Source of the DNA: Thunnus maccoyii
Lineage: Eukaryota; Chordata; Actinopteri; Scombriformes; Scombridae
Length of the DNA: 64,000 nucleotides
Direction: 5' to 3'
Assembly: GCF_910596095.1 (NCBI RefSeq)
Contig: NC_056534.1
Location: forward strand, 8,308,990-8,372,989
Shown here: piece by piece, positions 34,601 to 45,700 of the stretch
Layout of the letters: the number at the start of each line of letters is the position of its first letter
Numbering within the stretch: the stretch's first letter is position 1
The notes under the pieces: generated by a model
What the model was told of the DNA's origin: nothing
What the model saw: only the letters and a program-made list of their open reading frames with translations
Database searches by the model: none
Made by a program: the position numbers and the translations under genes

Positions 34601-36209
34601 GCTGTTTCTTCTCAAACATTAAGAGTCTGTTCTTGTACCATCTATAGGCAGTTTGGATGTCAGTCAGTGGACAGTTGGTGTTACAGGTCAGTCTAGTATG
34701 ATTCACTTCTGCAGGAGTCCTTTGTAGACCTACTTCTGTTAAGAGATGTTAAAAACATTTTTCAATAGTTTATGTGTGTCATGTTGAATTAAATAAAAAT
34801 AATATATTGATCACAAAATTATTTTGTGTGGTTAGTGCAGAAAAGAAGAATGTGTAGAACTGTAGTAAACATGTCAGTAACATAGTAAAATTAGAAAAGA
34901 AAGAAAGCAAATATATGACAATTAGATGTCTGTTCTTAAAATATTGTTTTAAAGGTGTTCTAGGTGTGGGGGGTGGGAGTGGTGTTTGTGTAAATGTTTG
35001 TGGATGTTTGGAGAAAGTTAACCTCTGGGATATGTGATGGAGCAGGACTCATCCACTGATGTCTGCTTTTCAGAACACATTCTTCCTTCAGCGTAGGTCA
35101 CAGTAAAGCAGGTCGATGTGACAGAATCTGAACAAAAACAAATAACATTTAGTAATTTAACTGGTAAACACTTAGTTACAGTATTTCATAGGCTTTATAA
35201 TTTAAGGCAAAGCTTAAATAGTAAAAATATTCTTGAAAGTGTTTAACTTGAAGTTTTGTAACATGAAAAGGAGCCAAATGTTGTCACTCACCCACGGAGA
35301 CTTCAGGAGCTCTGAGATGCTCGTAGCCTTTGATAGCACAGGAGTATCTGACTGCTTCCTCACTGCTGACCAGCTGTTGGTACCAGGGAGACCAGTCCTG
35401 ATAGAGAAACTCTCCGTTCTTGTACCAGATGTAGGCTGCAGGGTTGTCAGTCCGGGGACAACTGGTTTTGCATATCAGTGATACTGTCTGTCCCTCTGTG
35501 GCAGGAATCACCTTCACCTGCAGATCTGAGATGATGATGAATAACGTAAGAATTCATATTATGATTTCACTCTTAAAGTAATACATTAGTGAAAACCACT
35601 GTACCTGAAACATAGAGCTCAGTTCTATTGTGCCAGCAGAGTTCTGGTGTCTCTGTAGTGTTGCTGCAGCAGTAAGACTTTGCATCATTGTCTGTCAGAT
35701 CTTTGATTCTTAGAGTTGGGTGACTCTCTTCAGACATGTTGTATGTTACATGATTTCCATTTGCAGAGAGCTCATTGAGAACAAGCTTGGAGCCAGCCTG
35801 GTATACAATGAACCATTTCCTGCTTGAAGTGGGATGTTGAGCTGAGCAGGGCAGATCCACTGATGAACCCTTTAAGGCACAGATACTTTTGGCTTGTCCC
35901 TGAACCCCTTTAACAGAAGCATTGATTCATAATTATAACATTCTTCTAGTACTAATCACTAAATATTGATAGTATGAAATAATGTAAATGAAGGACATTT
36001 GATGTATAATCTGCAATTTTCTTCAAGTTGTTCACACTTTAACTCCTATAATCAAGTAAATCATTTTTTTTCTACAGATTACAGTTAATAATCTCATATT
36101 GTATATATCATGTTAACAGTCATTATATAAGAAGAAATAAACAATAATTCATACCTGAGATGCACAGAATGAAAGCCATAAACACACAGCCAGCTTCTGC
36201 CAACAACAT
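30502..36209 (-). CDS. Ig gene 3: chimeric CD22-like receptor, type-1 body with type-2 tail
   Basis: Minus-strand exons: 36155-36209 signal peptide, 35605-35907 V-set, 35292-35525 C2-set, 35023-35127 half V, 34520-34735 C2-set, 33556-33891 V-type without canonical Cys, 31977-32319 C2-set plus transmembrane helix, 31824-31881 basic tail exon, 30502-30696 tail. All phases join and give 614 residues. The last exon comes from the type-2 family. Where genes 1, 2 and 4 have the ITIM tyrosines, this tail has cysteine (LHCSRV, VACAVV), and VYEDI is VNENI. Tyrosines remain in RVYFSE and LYSNV; the latter fits a YxN Grb2-type motif. D1 also differs: its F-G region carries two N-glycosylation sequons (NTT, NRT) not seen in the paralogues. 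I infer a receptor that has lost phosphatase recruitment. The splice from 31824 to 30696 is predicted by phase and sites only. Confidence 0.68.
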
Positions 36210-36440
36210 GGCTGTTGTAGTCCCTCCGCTTCTAAACACAAAGTTGATTATATTATTTTTTTAATGGCCTTACCACACCTGCTGTGTTTATGAAAGCTCA
36301 TAAAATATCAAATCTATAAATAAATGGTCAAAATCAACTGCCGTCCTCTTACAGAGTAAAGACTTAAGAGGACAGAATGAACTGTTGGTCATTGTGAGAG
36401 TTGCGGGCAGACGTACAGCATGAAGCTCTGACACCTAAAA

Positions 36441-36467
36441 TTCACTTCCTTCCTGCTTCTTCCTCTA
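36441..36467 (-). promoter_or_regulatory. Candidate ETS/PU.1 cluster upstream of Ig gene 3
   Basis: Conserved GGAA-rich run as upstream of genes 1 and 2, about 230 bp before the start codon. Confidence 0.35.
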
Positions 36468-37012
36468 GTACAGAATCTACCTCACATAGTTCAGTGCTTA
36501 CTTCACGTCATATTCTGAGAAGGAAAACTCTGACTTTAACTTGGGGGTGCCATTATTTTTCTTACTCTGTATCTCATCACAATTATTATTGTTATTTTCT
36601 GTTTTTATAGTGTATTGGTTCTTCATGCCAGATATTTTAGTGTTAAACTGCATTATATTTTCATTGAAAAGTTGTAAAAACTGCCAAAGTGAGAACAGAG
36701 AGATGTGAAGCTGTCTATGGACGGTGATGGTGGTTTCTGTGTTGGAAATTGCAGAAGTTTATGGTAACTTAAAACACTGCAGAGCATGCAGAATAGGACT
36801 AATAATAGTATAATATGTTGTACATGAAGGACATCTGAAGAAAGCTTGAGAGCATTTTTTTTTAAATCTTCTTTTCTGTTTTCTGTCAATCAATCTGCAA
36901 TTTTCTACAAATTGTCCACACTATAACTCCTAAACTCCATTAAACATGTTATGTATATTTCTTACAGTTAACAGTAAATGATCATTACATCAGAGAGGAT
37001 AAACATTTATAT

Positions 37013-37067
37013 GTAAGATGTACGGGCTGAAACCAGTAAACACACATCCAACTTCTGCCAACAACAT
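37013..37067 (-). pseudogene. Relic duplicate signal-peptide exon upstream of Ig gene 3
   Basis: Homologous to 20987-21041. It retains the ATG, but the AG/GT donor is changed to AC/AT, so normal splicing is not expected. Confidence 0.5.
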
Positions 37068-37872
37068 GGTTGTTTTAGTCCCTCGCTTCTAATCAGTGGA
37101 CCTTTTTCACAGCAAACACTTTGACTTGTCAAAGCAGAAAAAGTACAGGTGTAAATAATAACATTAATGTTGGCACCAATACTGGGTCTATAAGATTATA
37201 ACAGTGTTTGTATCTGCTACATCATAACTGCTGACCTTACTGAAGAGTCTAAATTAAGAGCAGGTTTATAGAGAAATGACTGAAGCCAGAATGGACTGTT
37301 GGTCAGTGTGAGGGCAGCTGGCAGACATGCTGCATGTAGCTCTGATACCAAAAATAAACCTCCTTCCTCATTATAATTCTTAGTAAAACCACAGATAAAC
37401 AATCTATGTAGTGCAGCAGTTGTTTAGTTATTTGATGTCATATTTTAACATGGAGAACCTTCATATTTACTTTAAGGTGTCATTGTTTCTCATTTTAAAG
37501 TAATGTATTGGCTCATCATGCAACATGCAGCAGTGTTAAGCTGCATCAAGTTATCATAAAAAGGTGTCAAAGTTGTCAGCGTTGGTCAGAGAAGTGTGAG
37601 ACTGTCTGTGTTTGTTTAATGGTGAAAAAAAAAACACTTGTGAAGAGGAAGCTGCAGACATACTTTTTATGATCACATCATACACTGCAGAACATGCAGA
37701 GTAGAACATGTTTCCGAGAGCAAAATGAGTTTTACAAAAGCATTTTTACAGTTATAGCTGCAAATCAAACAGAAAGCACAGTAATACAACATGAAGCACA
37801 CCATAGCACACTACTACAAGTATCCTGTTCTCAATGATGCAACATGTCCATCAACAATCCACAACAACTCTA

Positions 37873-39490
37873 AAAATCTGCACAAAGCAAGACAGCATGT
37901 GAAAATGTGGTCCAAATATATACATCATACTTCATCTCATTTAAATGTTCTCTGTGTGTTCCACTGATGAGGGACACAAGCCAAAACACATATGTATCAC
38001 AATAATTGTTCTCTATATTACAAGTTTTGTCTTTTTTCTAGCAAATGTGAAAAAGTCTTCAGATACACTCGATCTGCTGTTTCAAAGTGTTCAGTACTTT
38101 TGGGTAACTGATGCTAAACATGGAGTGGAGTGTAATGGTGCCAGAGATTAGAAACTTTGAAATGTGACTCTGAAGTCTGGCATATATCAGGCGGAAAGGT
38201 TTTCCACTGTGAAACATCTCACCAAGATTTATTAACATCAGACCTGTGGTGTGTCAGATACACACCAACACTATATGTGTATTGACAGGTTGTTGAAAAT
38301 AGTACTGTTCAAGATGAGCAAGGTCACTAAGTGGATCTTGAATCAGTTGTAATCATTGATCACTTTGGGGTCCTGTTGGGTCTAAAGTTGACAACAGCAC
38401 AAGCAACATCGTCCTGTTCTTTAGGCTGGTGTGGCTGGACGTTGGCGTAGAGAGGATGTGTCTGGGTCTTAGAGAAGTCGACTCTGCTACAGTGAAGATC
38501 ATCCTGCTGTGTTGGTTGGGCTGAGATGTTTTCATTCACAGGACCAGGGTTTAACTGATGAGAAGACAAGACAAATAATATTAGTTTACATTGTGGGGCA
38601 CTAAACCTCTAATAATAAGGAGTAACTGCTGACCTCACAGCCTTAGAAGGATAATTAGTTTGTCTAAAATATGTTTATTTTCTTTTACAGATAGTTTTTA
38701 GGTCAGACTAATCTTCATGATATCAATGATAAATGATTAATGAATGAATGAATGAATGATTAATCCATATCAAATGATTTACAAATGGCTGATTTTTGTT
38801 GGAAGACTAATGTAGCTGTGTAATGTGGACTGCAGTAGAAGACATTTTAGCTCTACAGCACATCTACGTTGCAAAATTTGGACACATAAAACTAATGATA
38901 CTGTACAATGTAGTTCTGTGTTGTTTTGTGTCACTTGAAGGATCATCTCATCTGAGGGGAAGCAGGACAGACAAAGGTGATGTTTTCCTAATGCAGCAGA
39001 ATTTAAAACATTCTGTTCTTTGAGAAGGAACCGCAAATCCTGCACACTCAGGTAAAAAAATCCTACTTTCTTACTTGAAAGTCTACGAAGATCCGAAATG
39101 TTTTTAATTAATTAAGTAAAATTGACCCACAATGTGAGTTTTAAATCTTAGTGACCTGTCATTAAAGTCAAACTGAAATTTGAATTCTCTCCATATTTTG
39201 TGAAAGGAAATATAGACAATCATGAAACTGCAGATATTGTGCATAATTCTCAGTGTTTCAAAAGAAGATCAAACCACTTTTGTGGAAACAGTGTCTTAGC
39301 TTCAGGCCTGTGGGTGGGTGTTTCCCTTTGTAGCAATTGACTGACATTTGAATGCTGTCGTTGTAAGGAGACACGCTGTCAGCTCGCTGCTGCTCAACTG
39401 ACTAGAGCACGTCATACTCTGTATAGCCTCTGATGTTGCTGATAAAGGGAAAAAACATCTTGTATCAGGACGTTTTTTCCCCTTATCAAC
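37873..39490. repeat. Type-2 tail block, copy 2
   Basis: Near-identical to 30014-31640. It carries the tail exon of the type-2 gene (38360-38554) and ends at the same kind of inverted repeat (39435-39459 against 39469-39490), immediately before the duplicated spacer that starts at 39492. Confidence 0.75.
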
Positions 39491-39491
39491 A

Positions 39492-40023
39492 AGTTCACAT
39501 AGTGTTGGTTAAGTCCTCTTAGTGATTAAAGACATCTGTCCATTTACAATATTCAGTATTTGGGAGGACCCATCATGCAGTGAAGTTTGTATTTCACCCA
39601 GAAACTGGAAACTAGAAAGCTGGACTAACTAGCTTCCACTCAGAAGGTGAGAGCTATGTAAACTAGCTTGTTAATGTTAGCACTGATTCCCACAAGACGT
39701 CATTTTTGTTCACACTATTTCAACTCCTGCTGAGTCATTCTTCACACAGTGCTGTGTTTGTCCCACATTATTAAAAAGAGGAGGTCTAGTTAGTGTTAGA
39801 TGTCTCTCTTTCACAGGTCCATATACAGTATGGTGATGGAAAATGACTAGACTGTCAAAACTACAAGTTGAAACTAACAGCAATGAGTCCTTTAATGTCA
39901 GCAGCCCCCCATGAATTTAATCAGGACACTGAGTAACGTACTGTAAGCAGTGTTCAAATCACAGATGGGACCAAGTAACAGCTAACAATGACTAGCAAGG
40001 ACTAACAATGTATGAACCATTTT
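39492..40023. repeat. Duplicated spacer block, copy 2
   Basis: Counterpart of 21842-22374. Unique sequence of about 260 bp follows before the type-2 basic tail exon. Confidence 0.7.
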
Positions 40024-41150
40024 AGTGGCTGCTCACACAGATGTCGCACCAATAAGATTACCAAACCATCATTGTCAGCTGAAGAACACTAATGTGGGGG
40101 GAGCTATTAAGGCACAATTGAATTGACTTTCTTCTTTTTGGTATTTACAGTACACAAGTATATAAGTCAAAACAAATACCAAGGACATATATACAGAGTT
40201 CTCTGTGAAAATTAATTTTGATGTAATTTCGACTTTAAAAATTAAATGTTGTGCAAAATGTTTTTGAAATTTCTGTTTTTTACCTGCTCCATGTTGACTG
40301 TTGCTTCGGTACCTGAAGTCCTTCTTTTTCTAGATAGTGAAACAAATGAATATATATACATGAATAAGTGATTTCAGGTTAGAAATTAAATGTAATTTCT
40401 TGCAACAGAGCAGGGTTTTGCTTACCTCCTAATCCACAAGAAGACAAAAAGAGGTGTTATAACTAGGAGAGCAACAACAGCTCCTGCAGCTGCAGCTGAT
40501 GTGCATTTACTTTTAACAGTAAGAGTCCCTTCACTGGAGTTGAAGTTCGTATGAGATGTCACAGCACAGGAGTAGTTTCCTGCATGATGACTGCTGACTG
40601 AGTCTAGTACCAGTTGTTTGCTTTTGTTGTGTGACAGGTTCACAGGTTGTTCGTTCAAATACCAAATGTAGGTTGTGTTGTCAGTCAGAGGACAACTGGT
40701 CATGCAGGTCAGTGTGACTCTTTGGCCCTCTCCCACCACATCACGGTGCAACTTCACTCTCAGGCCTGAAAAATGGTTAGATTGGTCAGTAAATGTAAAA
40801 AAGACATCCATAAGTCATCAAACTTAAATAATAAGTCCTTATTCCTAAATGACCAAATTCCTCATTTGTCAAACCTGTAACATGTGTTCCATAAGTGACT
40901 TGTATGAGCGTTTTCTGTTCTGCCACCCTGAGGTTCAAGGTCTGATTAAAAGTAGGAAACCAAGGCTACTTTGTTGGAGGAAAGATCTCCTTAAAAGAAT
41001 TTAATGCTGATTGGGACACAAGCACTGATTTTTGTTGCCAGTAACCTGCCTTGTATGACCAACCATCCACCCTACAATAAGACTTTCTGCAGTTTTGCTA
41101 CTTTTGTTCCACCTTTATGCTAATGAGAGAGAACAGCTGCCACTAGAAAT

Positions 41151-42263
41151 GCATTTCCTGCGGAAAATGCGTGTGAATGCTGAATACTGAAATAAATCGC
41201 AAAGCATTGCTGAAAACACTAAACACTTGTTCAGGATCCCCGTCTGTATGAATACAATTTGATTACCATGGCATGTTACATTTAAGAGATTTGGTGGTTA
41301 ATAAGTAGTATGGTGGGGTTTTATTTATGACCACAAAGTGGGGCTATTGATGCCATGATTCAGTGTGTCGTGCAGATTCTCATGGAAAACCTGTCTACAA
41401 AGTTTCATTTCATTAAAGACAACAGAATTGCTGAAATATCAAGTTATAAGGTGAATTTAGCGCCCCCTGTGGGGAAAAATTTCATGAAATGTTACACACT
41501 TCTGACAGGTCACCTTGTGTACAAAATTCCCAAATTTGGTCACAATCCGACTCTTTATTGAGGAGTTATTGACCATTAAGTGCATTAGGCCACACCTTCA
41601 AAAGTTTGCTAACCAATAACAGACAAACCGAAAGTGATATCTGAAAACAAATAAATAAGTTGTGTTCAGGGTCCTCTAAACATGGTATGTACCATATTTG
41701 GTGAAGATTGGATGAAATATGTGCCAACAGAAGCAAAACATATGTTTGTTGAAAAAAAACAAAATGGCGGACAAATTTTATAGGCGCAAATGGGCGTGGC
41801 CCATATCAGTCTAATCAGCATCATCCAAGGAACATCCTGACCAAATATTTTTTTTGATAGGACTTACCGTTCATGAGTTATTAGCCAAAACGCAAAACAT
41901 TTAATAACTGACCACATGGTGATGCTATTGATACCATATTTTAATATGCATTTTCAAATGGGACAACTGTACCTTAAATATGAATAGCCTAGCACTTTTA
42001 GTTTTTGAGATATTAGCTTTCAAACATTCCTTCCATAGACTTTCCATTATAAATTTTAATGTTAAAAAATATATATATAAAATCACTGGATTAAGATAGA
42101 AAGCTGAAAAGGTATAGCATAGATGTCCTGAAAGAGCTGAACATTTTGATATTTGAATGGTTTATGTCGCTCAAAATATAGAGGAGTTGAAAGCTTTCAA
42201 AAAACGTACGGAAGAATAAGAAGAAAAAGAAGAACTAGAAAAAGCAATTTTTGTAGAAATTGC
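41151..42263. repeat. Hairpin-bounded dispersed repeat in the type-2 Ig intron
   Basis: The ends carry similar direct hairpins, GCATTTCCTGCGGAAAATGC (41151-41170) and GCAATTTTTGTAGAAATTGC (42244-42263). They are followed by GTGTGAATGCTGAA and GTGTGATTGCTGAA respectively. The interior includes a GCGCCCCCTGTGGGG segment and an A/G-rich AAGAAAAAGAAGAAC run just before the right hairpin. It resembles repeats I associate with teleost genomes, but I cannot name the family. A related motif in reverse sense recurs at 43560-43585 and 40-66. Confidence 0.4.
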
Positions 42264-42459
42264 GTGTGATTGCTGAAAGCGAATTTAGATTGCATAACTG
42301 GAGGCTGAACACTATTGATTATTGTCACACAGCAATGCCAGGCTAGATTCTGGTGTTTACTCTGTCAATTGCATGAAATTGATGAGAAAGCAGTCTCATT
42401 AAGCAGATTGACATCACCTGGAATCCTTCATCCTTCAACTCTACTGAGTTCTGCCTTAA

Positions 42460-42534
42460 GCGGGACTTGAACTCACAGCCTTTGGATCTAAAAGGAGTTG
42501 ATATGTGACATGAGCCTAAACCAATGGCCTGCTC
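42460..42534 (-). repeat. tRNA-like (SINE head-like) remnant 1
   Basis: On the minus strand, a B-box-like segment ending in GTGAGTTCAAGTCCCGC follows an A-box-like segment (GCCATTGGTTTAGG) at a tRNA-like spacing. Arms do not pair well, so this is not a functional tRNA. Confidence 0.25.
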
Positions 42535-42697
42535 AGACAGGATCTGTTAAGTCAGAAAAGATGAATTTCACAAGAATAGCAATCCACAATTTAGGTAATA
42601 ATGTTAATGTAAGCTAAAGAGGAATTGACTTATGGTACATGATAGAGATGTAAAGCAACTTTGTACATGAGAGAAATATTCTGAGGAGTAAAGCATT

Positions 42698-42775
42698 GAG
42701 TGGGTATCAAACACACAACCTTGTCATCTGAGGTGAAGCTGATCAGAAAACAGTGTTCTAAATCACTGAGCCAAC
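42698..42775 (-). repeat. tRNA-like (SINE head-like) remnant 2
   Basis: The minus strand reads GTTGGCTCAGTGATTTAGAA (A-box-like TGGCTCAGTG). About 35 nt later it reads GGTTGTGTGTTTGATACCCA, which resembles a B box. It is degenerate and is best read as an old tRNA-derived SINE promoter. Confidence 0.35.
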
Positions 42776-45700
42776 AGACATTCCCAGTAAGGAAAGCAAA
42801 AAATCTCCATTTTGATGATGAAAATGTATTTGTCTCAAACTAGAGCTTGAAACCCAGAGATTTGTACATCATTAGTGAAAGCAAGACTAGTTTAATATGA
42901 GAATGAATAATACGTGTAAAAGGTGTTTGAAGGAAGAGAGAATCTGTAAGTTTAAGAAACCAGAGTGAGAGGAGACACGCATCCTGCAGACTGTATTACA
43001 GTCAATGAGAACATGACAGCAACTCTCTATCAATTAAGGTTCAGATCTCAAAATTATAAGTCCTATGTGAAATGTATTTACATTGTGAGAGAGAGGAGGC
43101 TTGTGGCAACATACTGAGGCAAGATATGTGCGTGAGGAGTTAAAATTGTGGGAGTGACAGCGTTTAGAAAAACATTTCTGGCCTAAAAATATCTGTGCTC
43201 TCCACTGTGCCTGATTACATGACACACTGTGAGACCTGAAAAAGTCTGCCAAACCCCTGACTTTTGGCTTAAATTGCTGAAAAATTATAAAAGATATCAC
43301 TAAACAATCTGATAACTTTGAAAATTCAAAGTTTTGTGAACATTTTAAAGTTTAAATGGCGTCTGTAGGATAAGGGACATCCAAGCAGTTGAGTGTCAAA
43401 GTGACAATAGTTCCAATTTAGGTGGATGGTTCATCCCATAGTCTGCCATTACACAGATTGACAGTTAAATGGTTTTTATAGCACAAACTACGCAGCAGTT
43501 GAAACGCGGCAAAAAACGTACGGAAGACGGAATAAGAATAAAGAGTGAGAAGAACAATGTGTCATTGCTTCCAGCAATCACACAATAAAGATTTCAATGT
43601 ATTTTGATGATCATTAATCCAGTGTAGAAGTGTGATCAACTGATCGATTTTGTCTTTAAATAACATGATGCACTCTTGACCTTCTCTATTGACGTTTATA
43701 TGTTGTAATCACATTGTTCTGTTTTAAGTAAGATGTCTCGCACCTTGTTAATGTAGGCAAATTAATGTCTAGTTTGTTAGGAAAGAAGAAATAGAAAAGG
43801 TTATCTGAAGTGAATGATACACGTTGACTCTGATTCTAAGAAGTGATAGTTAGAAAAGGGAACTAAATGCAAACTGGAAATTGTACAAAACAGGCATGAC
43901 ACAATATATGCAATTGTTATTGATTATCTTACAGGAAACAGGTGTCTGCAGACAAAGGAGTATGACTACGCACAAAGTGTGTGTGTTAACAGTTGTGTTG
44001 AGCAGAGGCTGAAAGGATGAAGTGTTTGTGTGAGCTGTTCAAGGTGTTCCTCTTGCTGCACAGCTCAGGGAGCTCGTATGCAAACACTTTACTGATTTAT
44101 TAAAGGCAGTTGGACTGCAAGAAAAATACTGTGTCTCTGGTATTTAATTACCTTAATCACCTAACTAGACAAATTGATATTTCAGCTGCAGCTTTTGTTT
44201 ATTTTTCCAATATGGAAAGATAAACAAAAAAGCACTGTAATCAATCAATCATTCTTGTTTCTATTTTTTAGACAAACCCACTCTGCAATCTGCATCATTA
44301 CAAAGCATTTAAATTTAAGAATTACCTGTGACAACCAAAGTCACTCCAGGAAAATCCAGCTGTTTCCGTCCTCCATGATGTTGTTCCAATCTGAATGTGT
44401 ATTCTGCAGAGTCGTTCTTCTTCAGCTGTTTGATTCTCAGGATATGTTGGTTCTTCACTCTGTCATGATACTCTACACGACCTGCAAGCTCAATCACCTT
44501 TTCAACTTCCTCCTCACCACCTGCCGTTATTTTATACCATAATTTAGACTTGGGCCTCTGGTTGTTAGGATACGAGTAATTACTTGAAATGTTCACTGAA
44601 GAGCCTCGCAGAGCACAGATCCTCCTCCTGACATAATTCACACTCCAGCAGTTCTTATCCTCAACACCTGAAATGGACAGAACAGACTGAATAGACTTAC
44701 AGTAGTTTTTAGGTTAAATGTCCGAATGACTATTCATTCAGTTTCCACCATTGTCATTCTTTTGCAATGTCTTTAAATATCTTCAATCAATTATTTTTCA
44801 ATTAGTTTTCTGTGGCCATCAAGAATAGAAAAATAGTGTATATCAGTGTTCAATGTACAGTATATGTTGGATACATGTATATATGTTAGAGTATGTATGT
44901 ATTCTTTTCTTCATTAGAACTTCAACTTCAGATGCAGTTTTTTTTCATTTTGGTGAGTTGTCTTTATAAGCCCTTTTGGGCTTTTAAAATCTCACCAGCA
45001 CAATCTATTTTTACTCGATTTTTTCATTCTTGTTATTTTTGCAAATAAACTACACATAAAATCTTGAGGTGGACCAAAAACCCCACCAAAAACTAAGTCA
45101 TATATTAGAAAATAAATCTTATTTCAGTTCTGAAGGTTTGTGCATTTTTCCGCTGTGAGCATGTGCAGTAAGTTGTAACTGTTGACAAGAGCACACTCCT
45201 CGCAGGCGCCTTTGTTCATTCAGAGTCACAGAAAAAACAGTCTAAGGCAATTTGTAAATTCAGTTAAATTTTCTGTTCTTTACAGTTGAGTGTTGTAGAA
45301 AGAAATGGTTTCATCAATTTATAGCTGTAGTCCAATTTGTAGTTTTATGAATAGCTTTATGATGAGAAAATGCTCCTGTTTCCCCTCATTTACTCTTTGA
45401 TCAGACATGGTCGCACAGGGACATCTAGTGTCCACAAGTTATAAAAGCAACTTTTTAATATGTGCAAGATCATTATTGCATCACAGAGTAGAGTGACCAA
45501 CCCTACTTTCCAGAGCAACTTTTGGTTTATTTGCCTATTTGTGACACCCAGAGACCCTCATCAGCATAGTGATTGGGGATTTTTCAGGAAGTGAATCATC
45601 ATACATACTAAGCCTACTGTAGGCTAAATAGTAAGTCAGGATATTTGTGGTTAGTGTAATAATGTGTATATGTTCATGACACAATCTCTAAAATGAAACG

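Noticed and set aside
42698-42775. A functional tRNA gene on the minus strand
   Set aside because: A- and B-box-like segments are present, but the acceptor and T arms do not pair, so only a tRNA-derived remnant is reported.
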